Source: Haladaptatus salinisoli (GTDB taxonomy: Archaea; Halobacteriota; Halobacteria; Halobacteriales; Haladaptataceae). From it: a stretch of DNA of 64,000 bases. A program made the position numbers and the translations under genes. Within the stretch, counting starts at the first letter, position 1, and each line of letters starts with the position of its first letter. Under the pieces are notes generated by a model that made no database searches, was not told the origin of the DNA, and saw only the letters and a list, made by a program, of their open reading frames with translations. Shown here piece after piece: positions 1 to 8,598 of the stretch. Where the stretch lies: the NCBI RefSeq assembly GCF_020614375.1, contig NZ_CP085327.1:744001-808000 (forward strand). Direction: 5' to 3'.

Positions 1-478
1 TTACAGTGATCGTTCCCGCCGGGCGCGTGTGTAGCGATCGAGCGCCCAAACGCACCGTCTGCTCGTCGTCGAATTCGATGACGGTAGTTTCGTCGTCGCG
101 GTTCACCCGAACCGCGGATTCGACGCCGAGATAGAGGTTGATCGGTGTCGGTGAGACCTGCAGGTAGTACTCGTTCGGAGCAACGGACAGTTCGTCCGCG
201 TTCAGGTCGAACCGTTCCACGACTGTTTGCGCTCCGTTCCAGAAATCAACCGTGAAAATGCCCGGTAGAACAATCCGTCGCGTCGATAACGCCACCGCCG
301 AGTCCATCGGAAACGGAAAGTCGTCCGTATCGACCGACCGCAGCGATACGGGGTCGGACGTGTGTAGTTCGAATCGAACGTTCTCGATCGGATCGAATAT
401 CGCTACGCCCGACGGATTCGAAATCCGGTCGAATCTCGGAGCGACTGACGACTCGTCGTCCGAATCAAATCGATTCAT
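1..478 (-). CDS. Unidentified haloarchaeal protein, 3' end beyond the window
   Basis: An open frame starts at ATG 478 and runs without a stop to the left edge, so at least 159 residues are present and the C-terminus is missing. The protein begins MNRFDSDDESSVAPRF and is acidic. It reads like a beta-rich domain, with alternating hydrophobic stretches such as VRFELHTSD, YYLQVSPTPINLYLGV and TTVIEFDDEQTVRLG. There is no signal peptide or membrane segment. The start codon overlaps the stop of the upstream gene by four bases (ATGA at 475-478), so the two genes are very probably co-transcribed and translationally coupled. I do not recognise the family. The link to a KaiC/HTR-like protein suggests a signalling or regulatory partner, but that is only inference from position. 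Confidence 0.7.
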   Translation of the reverse strand, partial: MNRFDSDDESSVAPRFDRISNPSGVAIFDPIENVRFELHTSDPVSLRSVDTDDFPFPMDSAVALSTRRIVLPGIFTVDFWNGAQTVVERFDLNADELSVAPNEYYLQVSPTPINLYLGVESAVRVNRDDETTVIEFDDEQTVRLGARSLHTRPAGTITV

Positions 479-1173
479 ATCTGAACCCAGTTCGTCGTCC
501 GGTCGTACTCCGGAACGTGCCAGCGCTGTTTCGGCACCAATCCGTCGCCCTGCTTCACTTCGATGCGCGCGTCGAACAGCGGCGACAGTTCCCGCACCAG
601 CGCGTCGTCGTCCGGAAGCGGCAGGTGGTAGTGCGCCATGCCGCGAACGCCGCGGACGAGCGCCGTGACGATTCGAAGGAACTGTTCGACGGTGTCGCGG
701 TCGTACCGTTCGAGCGGTTTGACGAGCGAATCGAACGACAGTCGAAGTTCCGAGGGGGCGAGACCGTCGGCCCACTCGTCGAAGAAGCTGACGGCGGTGA
801 CGATGTCCGACCGGAGGTCGCGGAGACCGACCTCGGCGGAGGCGTTCGGTCCCGGGACGGTCGGGGTCGGCCTCGAACTGGCGGCGCGCTCGTCGTTCCC
901 CCAGTCGATTATCCACACGTCGGCGTCGTCCGTCCTCGTGCCCGCGGGGAGTTTCGCCCCGGCGTACCGGGCGGTCGCGTCCGCGAGAACGAGGACGCGC
1001 TTTCGCTCCTCCGTGCTCGCGCCGAGCAGTTGTATCGTCGTTCGGTTCGTGGTCGTCTCGGAGACTCGTCCGGTGACGAGGATGTTACACCCTCGCCGTT
1101 TGAAGTCGGCGAGAACCTCGCGAAACTCGACCGAGTCGTTCCCGCCGCGGAACGAGATCTCTGCGGGACGCAT
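475..1173 (-). CDS. KaiC/RecA-like 'HTR-like' protein (DUF7504-type)
   Basis: A protein of 232 residues starting at ATG 1173. The N-terminal half has the layout of the haloarchaeal HTR-like/DUF7504 family (family name from memory): FREVLADFKRRGCNILVTG near residues 17-35, then a beta strand KRVLVLAD, and VWIIDWGND around residue 90. It resembles a RecA/KaiC core in which the Walker A lysine is lost; I see no GxxxxGKT. The C-terminal half is helical (FLRIVTALVRGVRGMAHYHLP) and ends in WHVPEYDRTTNWVQI. Homologues are usually found next to sensory transducers or kinases, and here a transducer remnant lies just upstream at 1234-1811. The downstream gene overlaps the stop by four bases. No catalytic activity can be claimed. 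Confidence 0.7.
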   Translation of the reverse strand: MRPAEISFRGGNDSVEFREVLADFKRRGCNILVTGRVSETTTNRTTIQLLGASTEERKRVLVLADATARYAGAKLPAGTRTDDADVWIIDWGNDERAASSRPTPTVPGPNASAEVGLRDLRSDIVTAVSFFDEWADGLAPSELRLSFDSLVKPLERYDRDTVEQFLRIVTALVRGVRGMAHYHLPLPDDDALVRELSPLFDARIEVKQGDGLVPKQRWHVPEYDRTTNWVQI

Positions 1174-1233
1174 CGATGAGAAACCGATGGAAGCGGCCGG
1201 TGATAAAAATTCGGTTCGTTCCGCTCGCCGGTT

Positions 1234-1811
1234 TCAGTCCACCGCGTCGTTCATCGCGTCGTTCCCGCCCCGAATCGCCGTCGTCCGTTCCTCGACGGCG
1301 GCGAATTCGGCCGTCTCGTCCCTGATATCGCTCGCGTTTTGCGCGGTCCGGTCTATCACCGACGCGACCTCCTCCGCGCCCGCGGCCTGCTCGTCCGTCG
1401 CGTCCGCGACCTCCTCGATGCCGAGCGTCGCCTCCTCGACCGCGTCGCTCATCTCGTCGAGGCTCTCCATCGCCGCACCGACGTCCTCGGCGGACGACTG
1501 TCCGTCCTCCGCTCGCTCGCGGCGGACACCTGCTCCGCCGACGCCGCGACCCGCTGAATCGCCGCGCTCAGTTCCGACACCTCCGTCGCGACGGTTCGCA
1601 TCCCGGTGGACTGGTCGGTCGAGAGCGCGGCGATTTCGCCGACGCTCTCGGCGATCTCCTCCGAGGACTCGTACAGTTCGAGCGGTCCGCCGCGCGCTCC
1701 GTTCGCGTCGTCGCCGTACTCCGCATCGAGGAGTTCGTCTTCGACCGTTTCGTCCAGTTCTATTTCGACCCCCGTCTCGGGACGCCGGTTGTGCCACGCT
1801 CTAACAGCCAT
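1234..1811 (-). pseudogene. Frameshifted remnant of a methyl-accepting transducer (Htr)
   Basis: Reading from ATG 1811 gives MAVRAWHNRRPETGVEIELDE, then helical heptad sequence typical of haloarchaeal transducer signalling domains (EIAESVGEIAALSTDQSTGM, SELSAAIQRVAASAEQVSAAS). At about 1505-1520 the frame has to shift by one base, after which the second frame continues the same coiled coil (EDGQSSAEDVGAAMESLDEM, ADATDEQAAGAEEVASVIDR) to a TGA at 1234. Each frame alone gives an implausible Arg-rich continuation. Even joined, about 190 residues lack the transmembrane, HAMP and hairpin-tip regions of a normal transducer of 400-800 residues. An AT-rich TATA-like stretch at 1829-1836 still sits just upstream. 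It is most likely a decaying fragment; a sequencing error could explain the shift but not the small size. Confidence 0.7.
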
Positions 1812-1828
1812 CGAACACATAATTCCCC

Positions 1829-1836
1829 ATATATAT
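1829..1836 (-). promoter_or_regulatory. TATA box of the transducer remnant
   Basis: Alternating A/T octamer on the minus strand centred about 22 bases upstream of ATG 1811, in otherwise GC-rich DNA. The position fits an archaeal TATA element for a leaderless transcript. It suggests the broken gene may still be transcribed. Confidence 0.45.
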
Positions 1837-1966
1837 TCCCGGGAGCGACGGGGGGAACGGAAGCCGCGGAGAGCGGTACGGGGATGGATTCGTCGCGAGA
1901 AGCGCCGTATCGATGTCGGCGGCGCAGACACGCACTTTTTGGTCCTCCGGTCGTTACGGGAACGTG

Positions 1967-2491
1967 ATGGGTAAAGTGAGCATCGGGCTTCGCGGCTGGC
2001 GGTTCGACGAGGAGGAGGTGTTCACCGACGAGGGGAACTTCCGACCGATGGGCGAGATGTCCGCCGACACGCAGAAACGACTCGCGCGCCTGTCGGCCCT
2101 CGTCGGGTCGCCCTGCGACGCTTGCTGGCTGATTCACGGGGACGAGAACGTCCGACGGTGCAACGTGACGGAGGTCGTGTACGGCGAACCCCTGGCGGAG
2201 ATCTCGGTCTGCGCGGAACACGAGCCGGACTTCCTCTACTGGTACTTCGAGGAGGGCGGCGAACGGCTTCGGGGCGAGGCGGAGCTTCAGGACGAGTTCC
2301 ACGAGTGGTTCGCCGACGGCGGACGCGCCCCGGAGGGGTACGGCGAGATGGAGCACGTCGACACCGACCCCGACGACCTACCGGAGCCGCCGGAACCAGA
2401 CCTCGAGGCGATGAACGTCGAGCTTCCTGCGGAGGAGAAAGAGAAGATAGACCTCCGCGACGTGGACTTCTCGCGGGATTACCCGGGATGA
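1967..2491 (+). CDS. Conserved haloarchaeal protein with Cys-rich (zinc-ribbon-like) motif
   Basis: A protein of 174 residues from ATG 1967 (MGKVSIGLRGWRF); an in-frame ATG at 1913 would add 18 residues of unlikely sequence. A cluster CDAC...C...CAEH between residues 45 and 85 could bind a zinc ion: CDACW, RRCNV, then SVCAEHEPDFLYWYF. The C-terminal third is very acidic and Pro-rich (DTDPDDLPEPPEPDLE), typical of cytosolic haloarchaeal proteins. The stop overlaps the start of the TrmJ-type methyltransferase gene (ATGA at 2488-2491), so the two are coupled. I recall this pairing in other haloarchaea, where the protein has only a DUF name. A role in RNA modification is suggested by the neighbour but not shown. 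Confidence 0.8.
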   Translation: MGKVSIGLRGWRFDEEEVFTDEGNFRPMGEMSADTQKRLARLSALVGSPCDACWLIHGDENVRRCNVTEVVYGEPLAEISVCAEHEPDFLYWYFEEGGERLRGEAELQDEFHEWFADGGRAPEGYGEMEHVDTDPDDLPEPPEPDLEAMNVELPAEEKEKIDLRDVDFSRDYPG

Positions 2492-3237
2492 AACCGGCCG
2501 TCGCCGTCGTCGAGCCGAAGACGCCGGGCAACATCGGTACCATCGCGCGGGCCATGAAGAACTTCGGTCTCCACGACCTGAAGCTGGTGAACCCGCCGGA
2601 GTTCGGGCGCGACAGCGAAGCGTACGGATTCGCCGGGCGGGCCCGGAACGACGTGCTTCCGAACTACGACGAGGTGACGTTCGACGAACTGGTCGCGAAC
2701 TACCACACGGTCGGACTGACGGCGACGACGAACGAGGACGACAGACGCCACGTCCGATTTCCGTTCACCACGCCCCGCCGACTGGCCGAAACGCTCGCCG
2801 CGGTCGAGACGGACACCGTCCTCGTCTTCGGGCGGGAGTCGGACGGCCTGACGAACGAGGAGTTGTCGCGCGTCGACGAGGTGTGCGCGATTCCCGCGAG
2901 CGCGGCCTACCCCTCGCTGAACCTCGGGCAGGCCGCCACCGTCACGCTGTACGAACTGCGCGACCTGACGGTCGACGAGCGCCAACTTCCGGACGTGGAG
3001 CGCGAACGCGCGGACGAGCGGGAGATAGAGGGTCTCTACGAGACGTTCGCGGATCTCCTCGAGAGCGTCGACCACCCCGAGGAGAAGCGGGAGAAGGCCA
3101 TGCGGATGATACGTCGACTCGTCGGGCGCGCGCACCCGACCGGTCGAGAGGTGGCCACGCTCCGCGGTATCGTTCGACAGGCGAGTCGACGCGCGCGGTC
3201 GTCCGACTCGCGCGGAAGTACTCGAGGAGATAGGTAA
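2488..3237 (+). CDS. trmJ: SpoU/TrmJ-type RNA 2'-O-methyltransferase
   Basis: A protein of 249 residues starting at ATG 2488, inside the stop of the previous gene. The three SpoU-class (SPOUT, trefoil-knot) motifs are present: PGNIGTIARAMKNFG at residues 13-27, VFGRESDGL at about 113-121 with the conserved Arg and Glu, and SLNLGQAATVTLYEL at about 143-157, which forms the AdoMet-binding knot. This matches TrmJ/TrmH family enzymes, which methylate ribose 2'-OH in tRNA; archaeal TrmJ modifies C32. The C-terminal helical extension (residues 160-249) with HPEEKREKAMRMIRRLVGRA is also typical of TrmJ. The substrate nucleotide cannot be read from the sequence. Confidence 0.88.
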   Translation: MKPAVAVVEPKTPGNIGTIARAMKNFGLHDLKLVNPPEFGRDSEAYGFAGRARNDVLPNYDEVTFDELVANYHTVGLTATTNEDDRRHVRFPFTTPRRLAETLAAVETDTVLVFGRESDGLTNEELSRVDEVCAIPASAAYPSLNLGQAATVTLYELRDLTVDERQLPDVERERADEREIEGLYETFADLLESVDHPEEKREKAMRMIRRLVGRAHPTGREVATLRGIVRQASRRARSSDSRGSTRGDR

Positions 3238-3273
3238 CTACTTTATGTCGTGTCGCCTCAGTAACGAGTAATC

Positions 3274-4110
3274 ATGGTGTCCGCCCTCCACTTCCACTCC
3301 CTCCCGCTCGGGACGCAGTTCACGCTGCTCGTCGCGGTACCGAGCGTCCTGTTGTTGCTCGTCGGCAAACAGGTGTTCCTTCCCGAAGAACGCCTCCGAA
3401 CGCTGTTCGGCGACTTCCTCAAGACGGACTGGAAGTACCTCGGCGTCGCGTGGGTCGTCACGAACATCGTCAACACGCTCGCCCTCCACTTCCACGTCGG
3501 GAGAACGTTCACGGGCGTCGTGTACGCCATCGAGGGAGCGACGGTGGCGACCTTTCAGGGCATCGCCTCGACGCCGCTTACGGTCGCGTTCACCGCGGTC
3601 TACCTCGTCGGCTTCCCGTTCGTCGTGCTCTTCACGTACTTCAAGCTGAAGGTGCACGACGAGGAGGAGGCCCAGCGATACGCGCTGGCGTACGTCTTCC
3701 TCGTCCTGTTGGCGGTGCCCTTCTTCCTCCTGTTCCCGGTGAAGGTGTCGTCGCTCTACCTGACGACGGTCGAACCGCTGATGTACGAACTCAGCCCCGC
3801 CATCCAGTACGGCATCCACTCGACCGACACGCTGGTGAAGGCGTTCCCGAGCCTCCACACCGGCCTGTCCGTGCTCGCGGCGCTGTACGCTCGGAAAGCG
3901 GACGCGGCGTACGCCTACACGACGGCGGTCCTCGCGGTGGCCATCGTCTTCTCGACCATCTACCTCGGCGTTCACTGGCTGACCGACGCGGCCTTCGCCG
4001 TGGTGCTCGTCGCCTGCGCGTACTACCTCTCCCAGAAGGTCAGCGAACCCCGGTGGTCCGTCGTCTCGCGCGAGGCGATGGCGGCGGTTCGTCGAACCGC
4101 CGGACGATAG
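3274..4110 (+). CDS. PAP2-superfamily membrane phosphatase
   Basis: A protein of 278 residues with about six hydrophobic segments. Two of the type-2 phosphatidic acid phosphatase motifs are clear: KAFPSLHTG at residues 189-197 with His195, and the third motif STIYLGVHWLTD ending at residue 238 with the catalytic His234 and Asp238. The Arg normally found four residues after the Ser of the third motif is not obvious. The first motif (Kx6RP) is weak; the loop holding FKLKVHDEEEAQ could be its position. Such enzymes dephosphorylate lipid phosphates or polyprenyl diphosphates at the outer face of the membrane. An AT-rich stretch (actactttatg, 3238-3248) lies about 30 bases before the start and could be its TATA box. 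Confidence 0.85.
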   Translation: MVSALHFHSLPLGTQFTLLVAVPSVLLLLVGKQVFLPEERLRTLFGDFLKTDWKYLGVAWVVTNIVNTLALHFHVGRTFTGVVYAIEGATVATFQGIASTPLTVAFTAVYLVGFPFVVLFTYFKLKVHDEEEAQRYALAYVFLVLLAVPFFLLFPVKVSSLYLTTVEPLMYELSPAIQYGIHSTDTLVKAFPSLHTGLSVLAALYARKADAAYAYTTAVLAVAIVFSTIYLGVHWLTDAAFAVVLVACAYYLSQKVSEPRWSVVSREAMAAVRRTAGR

Positions 4111-4140
4111 CCGTCCGATAGCGGATCTTTTCGAGTGCGG

Positions 4141-4544
4141 TCAGCCGTCGTCGGTAGCGTCCCCCTCGTCGGCGTCGTCCCGCCGCGTGCGGTACTCCTC
4201 GGAGAGCGCGACGAACACGGTGCCGCCGACCGCGTTCCCCGGCGTCGTCCAGACGGGGAAGTGGCCGAACTCGCCGAGCGTAACGCCCTTCCCCATGAAC
4301 ATCGCCGACAGCACCTCCGTCGTCCCTAGGAGGCAGTGGTGAAACGGCCCGAACCCGATACCCGTCGTGACGATGACCACGAACAGGAGTCGGCTCGCCG
4401 TGTCTCGGCTGGCGGCGAGTCCCGAGATGAACAGCCCCTTCGAGGGGCGATCCATCTCCTTCAGCGCGTTGTTATCTCGCGTTCGAGGATGTTACCGTAG
4501 GACAACGTCGCCCCGGACGGGTCGACGTTCGAATCCGAACTCAC
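4141..4544 (-). pseudogene. Decayed formate/nitrite transporter (FNT) gene
   Basis: The 3' part (ATG 4455 to stop 4141) encodes 104 residues that match the end of haloarchaeal FNT-family channels: SRDTASRLLFVVIVTTGIGF, FHHCLLGTTEVLSAMF, VTLGEFGHF and GNAVGGTVFVAL. Upstream in the next frame, from GTG 4544, the sequence reads VSSDSNVDPSGATLSYGNIL then EREI, which looks like the normal FNT N-terminus; a one-base shift near 4470-4475 then continues it as NALKEMDRPSKGLFISGLAA. This N-terminal motif is followed directly by the C-terminal helices, so the central 150-180 residues with most of the pore are missing. A full-length family member is about 250-300 residues. The gene therefore carries both an internal deletion and a frameshift. 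Confidence 0.75.
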
Positions 4545-4634
4545 CCGTCACCACCACGAGTCCGACTCGGCTCGACCATTCTCGGTCGGAGCATCGGTCC
4601 CGTCCGCCAGAGTCCTGCCGGCGGAAAACCGGAA

Positions 4635-6503
4635 TCAGGCCCGCTGCTGAATCTCCTCGCGCAGAATCCGGCTCACGAGGTCGCCGTCGGCCTTGCCGCG
4701 GAGTTGACCCATGCACTCGCCCATCAGGCCCGAGAACGCGGCCATCCCCTCGGATTCGACCTGCTCTTCGTTGCGTTCGACGACCGAGACGACCGCGTCG
4801 CGGACTTCGTCCTCGCCGACGCCCGCGAGGCCCGCTTCCTCGACGGCCTCCTCGGCGGAGAGTTCCGGATTTTCGGCGAGCAGCGTCAGCACGTCGTTAA
4901 CGCCCTCCTTCGCCAGGTCGCCCTCCGTGACGAGTTCGACGACGCCGAGGAAGTCGTCGTCGTCCAGATTCTCGACCGGCACGTCGTCGCGCCGGAGTTC
5001 CGTCACCGTGCTCTCGACCAGTCCGGCGACGAACGTCGGGTCCGCGCCCGTCTCGACCGCCCGTTCGAACAGGGGCATCCGACGACCGTAGGCGACCTGC
5101 TCGGCGAGGCCGGCGTCGAGCGAGAACTCGGATCGGTAGCGCTCGACCTTCTCGGTGAGCAGTTCCGGCGTCTCCACCTCGGTCGGGTCCAACTCGACCG
5201 GCGGCACGTCGGTTTCCGGGTACATCCGCGCCGCGCCGGGGAGCGGTCGGAGGTAGCGCGAGGTGCCGTCCTCGTTCGCGCCGCGGGTCTCCTCCGGCAC
5301 GCCCTCGATGGCGACCTCGGCGCGAGCGGCCGCGGCTTCGATGGCGTTCTCGGCGACTTCGGAACCGGCGGCGACGATGGCGACCGCGTCCTCGTCGCCC
5401 GCGCCGACGGCCTCCCGGAGGGCGTCGACTTCGTCCCCTGTCACGCCGTAGGCCGGGAGTTCGTCGGTGTGGAAGATACCCCCCGCGCCGTGGCGCTTCG
5501 CGTGGTCCGAGAGTTCGGTGCCGAGGCGGCGGTCGGGTTGAATCTCCCGGCCGACGAGCCCGTCGAAGCCGAAGAGCGGGACGGCCGCGACCGTCCCGCC
5601 GCCGTCGAGCGCGCCGCGGATGACGCCGCTGTCCGTGTCCGCGAACACCTCGCTCACGTCCCGCGGGTCGCCGACCGCCGCGTCGAGCGCCCGGAGTTCG
5701 TCGCGGATGGAGAGCAGTTCGACCTGCCGTCCGACCTCGAGTCGGACGAGGTCGTCGATGTCGTCGAGGCTCTGGACGCCCTTCATCTCCACGCGCGCGC
5801 CCTCCGCGATGGAGACGTTCACGTCCTGACGGATGGTGCCGAGGCCGCGTTTGACCCGCCCGGTCGAGCGTAAGAGCATCCCGATTCGCTCGGCGGCTTC
5901 GCGGGCCTGCTCCGGCGACCGGATGTCCGGACTCGTGCCGATCTCCACGAGCGGAATTCCGAGGCGGTCGAGGCTGTAGAGGACGCCGTCCTCGCGCTCC
6001 TCGATGCGCTGGGCGCTCTCCTCTTCCAGCATCAGGTCTTCGACGCCGACCGGGCCGTCGCTCGTCTCTATCTCGCCGTCGGTGGCGACGAGCGTCGACC
6101 GCTGGAACCCCGACGTGTTCGAGCCGTCCACGACGATTTTCCGCATGACGTGCGCTTGGTCGACCACGTCCATGTCGAGCAGTTGTGCGATTTCGAGGAC
6201 GATGTCCCGCGCCTCCTCGTCCAGTCGGTGCGGCGGTTCGTCGTCCTCCTCCACGAGGCAGGTCGTGTCGTACGCCAGGTACTCGAACTCGCGGTCGATT
6301 TGGCTCTCCTCGAGGGCCGCTTCGTCTATCTCGCCGAGTTCGCTCCGCGTCGGGTGGAGGTACCGGGTGAACGTCCGCGCCGCGTCCTCCGGTTCGCGCA
6401 GTTCGGTCGGACACTCGCAGAACAGCTTCGTCTCGGTGTCGAGCTGCTGGTGAATCTCCAGCCCCGCCACCAGACCGAGATCCGCGTAGTCGTACTCGCT
6501 CAT
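4635..6503 (-). CDS. gatE: Glutamyl-tRNA(Gln) amidotransferase subunit E
   Basis: A protein of 622 residues, the usual length for archaeal GatE. With GatD it converts Glu-tRNA(Gln) to Gln-tRNA(Gln). The GatB/E catalytic core is clear: LVAGLEIHQQLDTETKLFCE near the N-terminus, VMRKIVVDGSNTSGFQRSTL around 125-143, LVEIGTSPDIRSPEQA, and GRVKRGLGTIRQDVNVSI around 220-237. The middle part carries the AspRS-like insert that separates GatE from GatB, and the end is the YqeY-like helical tail (VNDVLTLLAENPELSAEEAV). ATG 6503 (MSEYDYADLG) was chosen over GTG 6512, because a T-rich stretch at about 6528-6537 would place transcription start close to it. gatD is not in the window. Confidence 0.95.
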   Translation of the reverse strand: MSEYDYADLGLVAGLEIHQQLDTETKLFCECPTELREPEDAARTFTRYLHPTRSELGEIDEAALEESQIDREFEYLAYDTTCLVEEDDEPPHRLDEEARDIVLEIAQLLDMDVVDQAHVMRKIVVDGSNTSGFQRSTLVATDGEIETSDGPVGVEDLMLEEESAQRIEEREDGVLYSLDRLGIPLVEIGTSPDIRSPEQAREAAERIGMLLRSTGRVKRGLGTIRQDVNVSIAEGARVEMKGVQSLDDIDDLVRLEVGRQVELLSIRDELRALDAAVGDPRDVSEVFADTDSGVIRGALDGGGTVAAVPLFGFDGLVGREIQPDRRLGTELSDHAKRHGAGGIFHTDELPAYGVTGDEVDALREAVGAGDEDAVAIVAAGSEVAENAIEAAAARAEVAIEGVPEETRGANEDGTSRYLRPLPGAARMYPETDVPPVELDPTEVETPELLTEKVERYRSEFSLDAGLAEQVAYGRRMPLFERAVETGADPTFVAGLVESTVTELRRDDVPVENLDDDDFLGVVELVTEGDLAKEGVNDVLTLLAENPELSAEEAVEEAGLAGVGEDEVRDAVVSVVERNEEQVESEGMAAFSGLMGECMGQLRGKADGDLVSRILREEIQQRA

Positions 6504-6749
6504 TGGTCGCACGTGGGACGCGGAGGGGTAAAAAACCGTCCAGTTCGGGCGAGTTTCCCCCGTCGGTAACGTCGTCGACCGCGCCGCTCGAGGTTCTCGA
6601 ACGATGGAATATCGTACACGTACTAAATACTATCACACCGTCGCCTCATTCAATCCACTTCTCGTCGCGCAAGTGTCGAACGTCAGCGATAATTCCCGTC
6701 TCGGCGCGGTGACGACGGGAAGACGCGACGGTCGTCGGAGAGCCCGTAG

Positions 6750-6756
6750 ATTTAAA
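6750..6756 (+). promoter_or_regulatory. TATA box of the histidine kinase gene
   Basis: TTTAAAA centred 28 bases upstream of ATG 6781 in the middle of the gatE/kinase intergenic region. The distance is that of a leaderless archaeal transcript, and it supports the choice of 6781 over upstream ATG codons. Confidence 0.6.
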
Positions 6757-6780
6757 AGCAAAGAAAATCGTTACTCCCGT

Positions 6781-8598
6781 ATGACTAGTTTCCTGGGGGC
6801 GAGCGATTTCGGCGACGATACGCCCATCCGGGTACTTCACGTGGACGACGACCCCGCCCGCGTTCGGCTCTCCGAAGCCCTTCTGACGAATCACCTCGCG
6901 GACGCGGTCGTTCACACCGAGACCGACCCGACGGCGGCGCTCGCCAGCCTCGACGACGGCCGCGCCGTCGACTGCGTCGTCAGCGACTTCGACATGGGCG
7001 AGACGAACGGGCTCGACTTTCTGGAGACGGTCCGAGACCGCTTTCCGCGCCTCCCGTTCATCCTCTTCACCGGCAAGGGAAGCGAGGAGATAGCGAGCGA
7101 GGCCATCTCCGCGGGCGTCACCGACTACCTCCAGAAGGGCGGCGGCGCGGACCAGTACGCGGTGCTGGCGAATCGCATCGAGAACGTCGTCGGTCGCTAC
7201 CGGGCGGAACGCGCCGCGACGGAGTACCAAGAGCGGATGCGGAACGTCTACGAGCGGGTGAGGGACGCCTTCTTCGCGCTCGACGCCGAGTGGCGGTTCA
7301 CGTACCTCAACGAACGAGCCGAGCGACTGCTGAGCAGGACGGAAGAGGAGCTACTCGGGGAAGTCGTCTGGGAGGAGTTCCCCGACGCGCTCAACAGCCA
7401 GTTCGAGGACGAGTACCGCGAGGCGATGGAGACGCAGGAACCGACGATGTTCGAGGCGCACTACCCGCCGCTCGACAAACTGTTCAAAGTCCACGCCTAC
7501 CCGTCGGAGGAGGGGCTGTCCGTCTACTTCCGCGACGTGACCGAAGCGAACGAGATGCGGAAGGAACACCACCGGGAGAAGGAACTGCTCGAACGGGTGT
7601 TCGAGACGAGTCCGGTCGGCATCCTCGTCATCGACTCGGAGGGCGAGATAACGCGCGCCAACGAACGGGTGGTCGAACTGCTCGAAGTCACCGAAGAAGA
7701 GATCACGAACCGCACCTACGACTCCTCCCAGTGGACGACGACGGACGAGGAGGGCAACCCGTTCGCGGACGGCGAGAATCCGCTCTTGGAGGTGTTCGAA
7801 GAGGGAACGACGATACGGGACGTGTCGATGGGGTACGAGGGTCCGAGCGGCGACTGGCGCCTCCTCTCCATCAGCGCGGCACCGATACGGTCGGCGGACG
7901 GGGACTTGGAGCGCGTCGTCGTCACCGTCGACGACGTGACCGAGCGGAGGAACCGCCAGCAGGAACTGGAACAGCAGAACGAGCGCCTCGAGGAGTTCGC
8001 CAGCGTCGTCTCCCACGACCTCCGGAATCCGCTCGACGTCGCGCAGGTCAGAACCGACCTCGAACGCCGGGAGCGGGACTCGGAGCACTTGGAGGAAATC
8101 TCGCTCGCGCTCGACAGGATGGACGCGCTCATCACCGACCTCCTGACGCTCGCTCGGCAGGGTCGCGTCGTCGGCGAGACGAAATCGCTCGACCTCAGCG
8201 ACGCGGTTCGCGACGCGTGGTCGATAACCGGGAGCGAAACGGCGACCCTCGACGTGGCCGACGACCTCCCGACGATTCGCGCCGACGAGAGCCGTCTCCG
8301 CGAACTCCTCGAAAACCTGCTCGACAACGCGGTCACCCACGCCGGGGACGACCCGCACGTCCGCGTCGAAGCGGTACGCGACGGATTCGCGATCGGGGAC
8401 GACGGTTACGGCATCCCCCCCGAGAAGCGCGACAGGATATTCGAAGACGGGTTCTCGACCGAGCGAAGAGGGACGGGGTTCGGACTCTCCATCGTGAAAC
8501 AGATCGCCGACGCCCACGAGTGGACGCTCACCGCGGGCGACGACGAACTCGGCGGCGCGCGCTTCGAGGTTCGCGGCGTCGACACCGCCGAGGAGTGA
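6781..8598 (+). CDS. Hybrid-type sensor histidine kinase (REC-PAS-PAS-HisKA-HATPase)
   Basis: A protein of 605 residues starting at the leaderless ATG 6781. Residues 12-130 form a receiver domain (VLHVDDDPARVRLSE, phosphoacceptor Asp69 in SDFDMG, FTGKG, DYLQKGG). Two PAS domains follow: residues about 150-260 (RVRDAFFALDAEWRFTYLNE) and 275-395 (VFETSPVGILVIDSEGEITR). The HisKA dimerisation helix has SVVSHDLRNPL with His412, followed by the N box LLENLLDNAVTHA near 510-522, the G1 box DDGYGIP and the G2 box GTGFGLSIV near 566. There is no transmembrane segment, so the kinase is cytosolic. An N-terminal receiver ahead of PAS domains is common in haloarchaea. No partner regulator is adjacent. 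It ends directly at the convergent PH-domain gene, with no gap. Confidence 0.92.
   Translation: MTSFLGASDFGDDTPIRVLHVDDDPARVRLSEALLTNHLADAVVHTETDPTAALASLDDGRAVDCVVSDFDMGETNGLDFLETVRDRFPRLPFILFTGKGSEEIASEAISAGVTDYLQKGGGADQYAVLANRIENVVGRYRAERAATEYQERMRNVYERVRDAFFALDAEWRFTYLNERAERLLSRTEEELLGEVVWEEFPDALNSQFEDEYREAMETQEPTMFEAHYPPLDKLFKVHAYPSEEGLSVYFRDVTEANEMRKEHHREKELLERVFETSPVGILVIDSEGEITRANERVVELLEVTEEEITNRTYDSSQWTTTDEEGNPFADGENPLLEVFEEGTTIRDVSMGYEGPSGDWRLLSISAAPIRSADGDLERVVVTVDDVTERRNRQQELEQQNERLEEFASVVSHDLRNPLDVAQVRTDLERRERDSEHLEEISLALDRMDALITDLLTLARQGRVVGETKSLDLSDAVRDAWSITGSETATLDVADDLPTIRADESRLRELLENLLDNAVTHAGDDPHVRVEAVRDGFAIGDDGYGIPPEKRDRIFEDGFSTERRGTGFGLSIVKQIADAHEWTLTAGDDELGGARFEVRGVDTAEE

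Noticed and set aside
6604..6780. Upstream in-frame ATG for the histidine kinase
   Set aside because: Basic, unstructured leader; the TATA box at 6750-6756 would lie inside the gene; 6781 fits a leaderless start.
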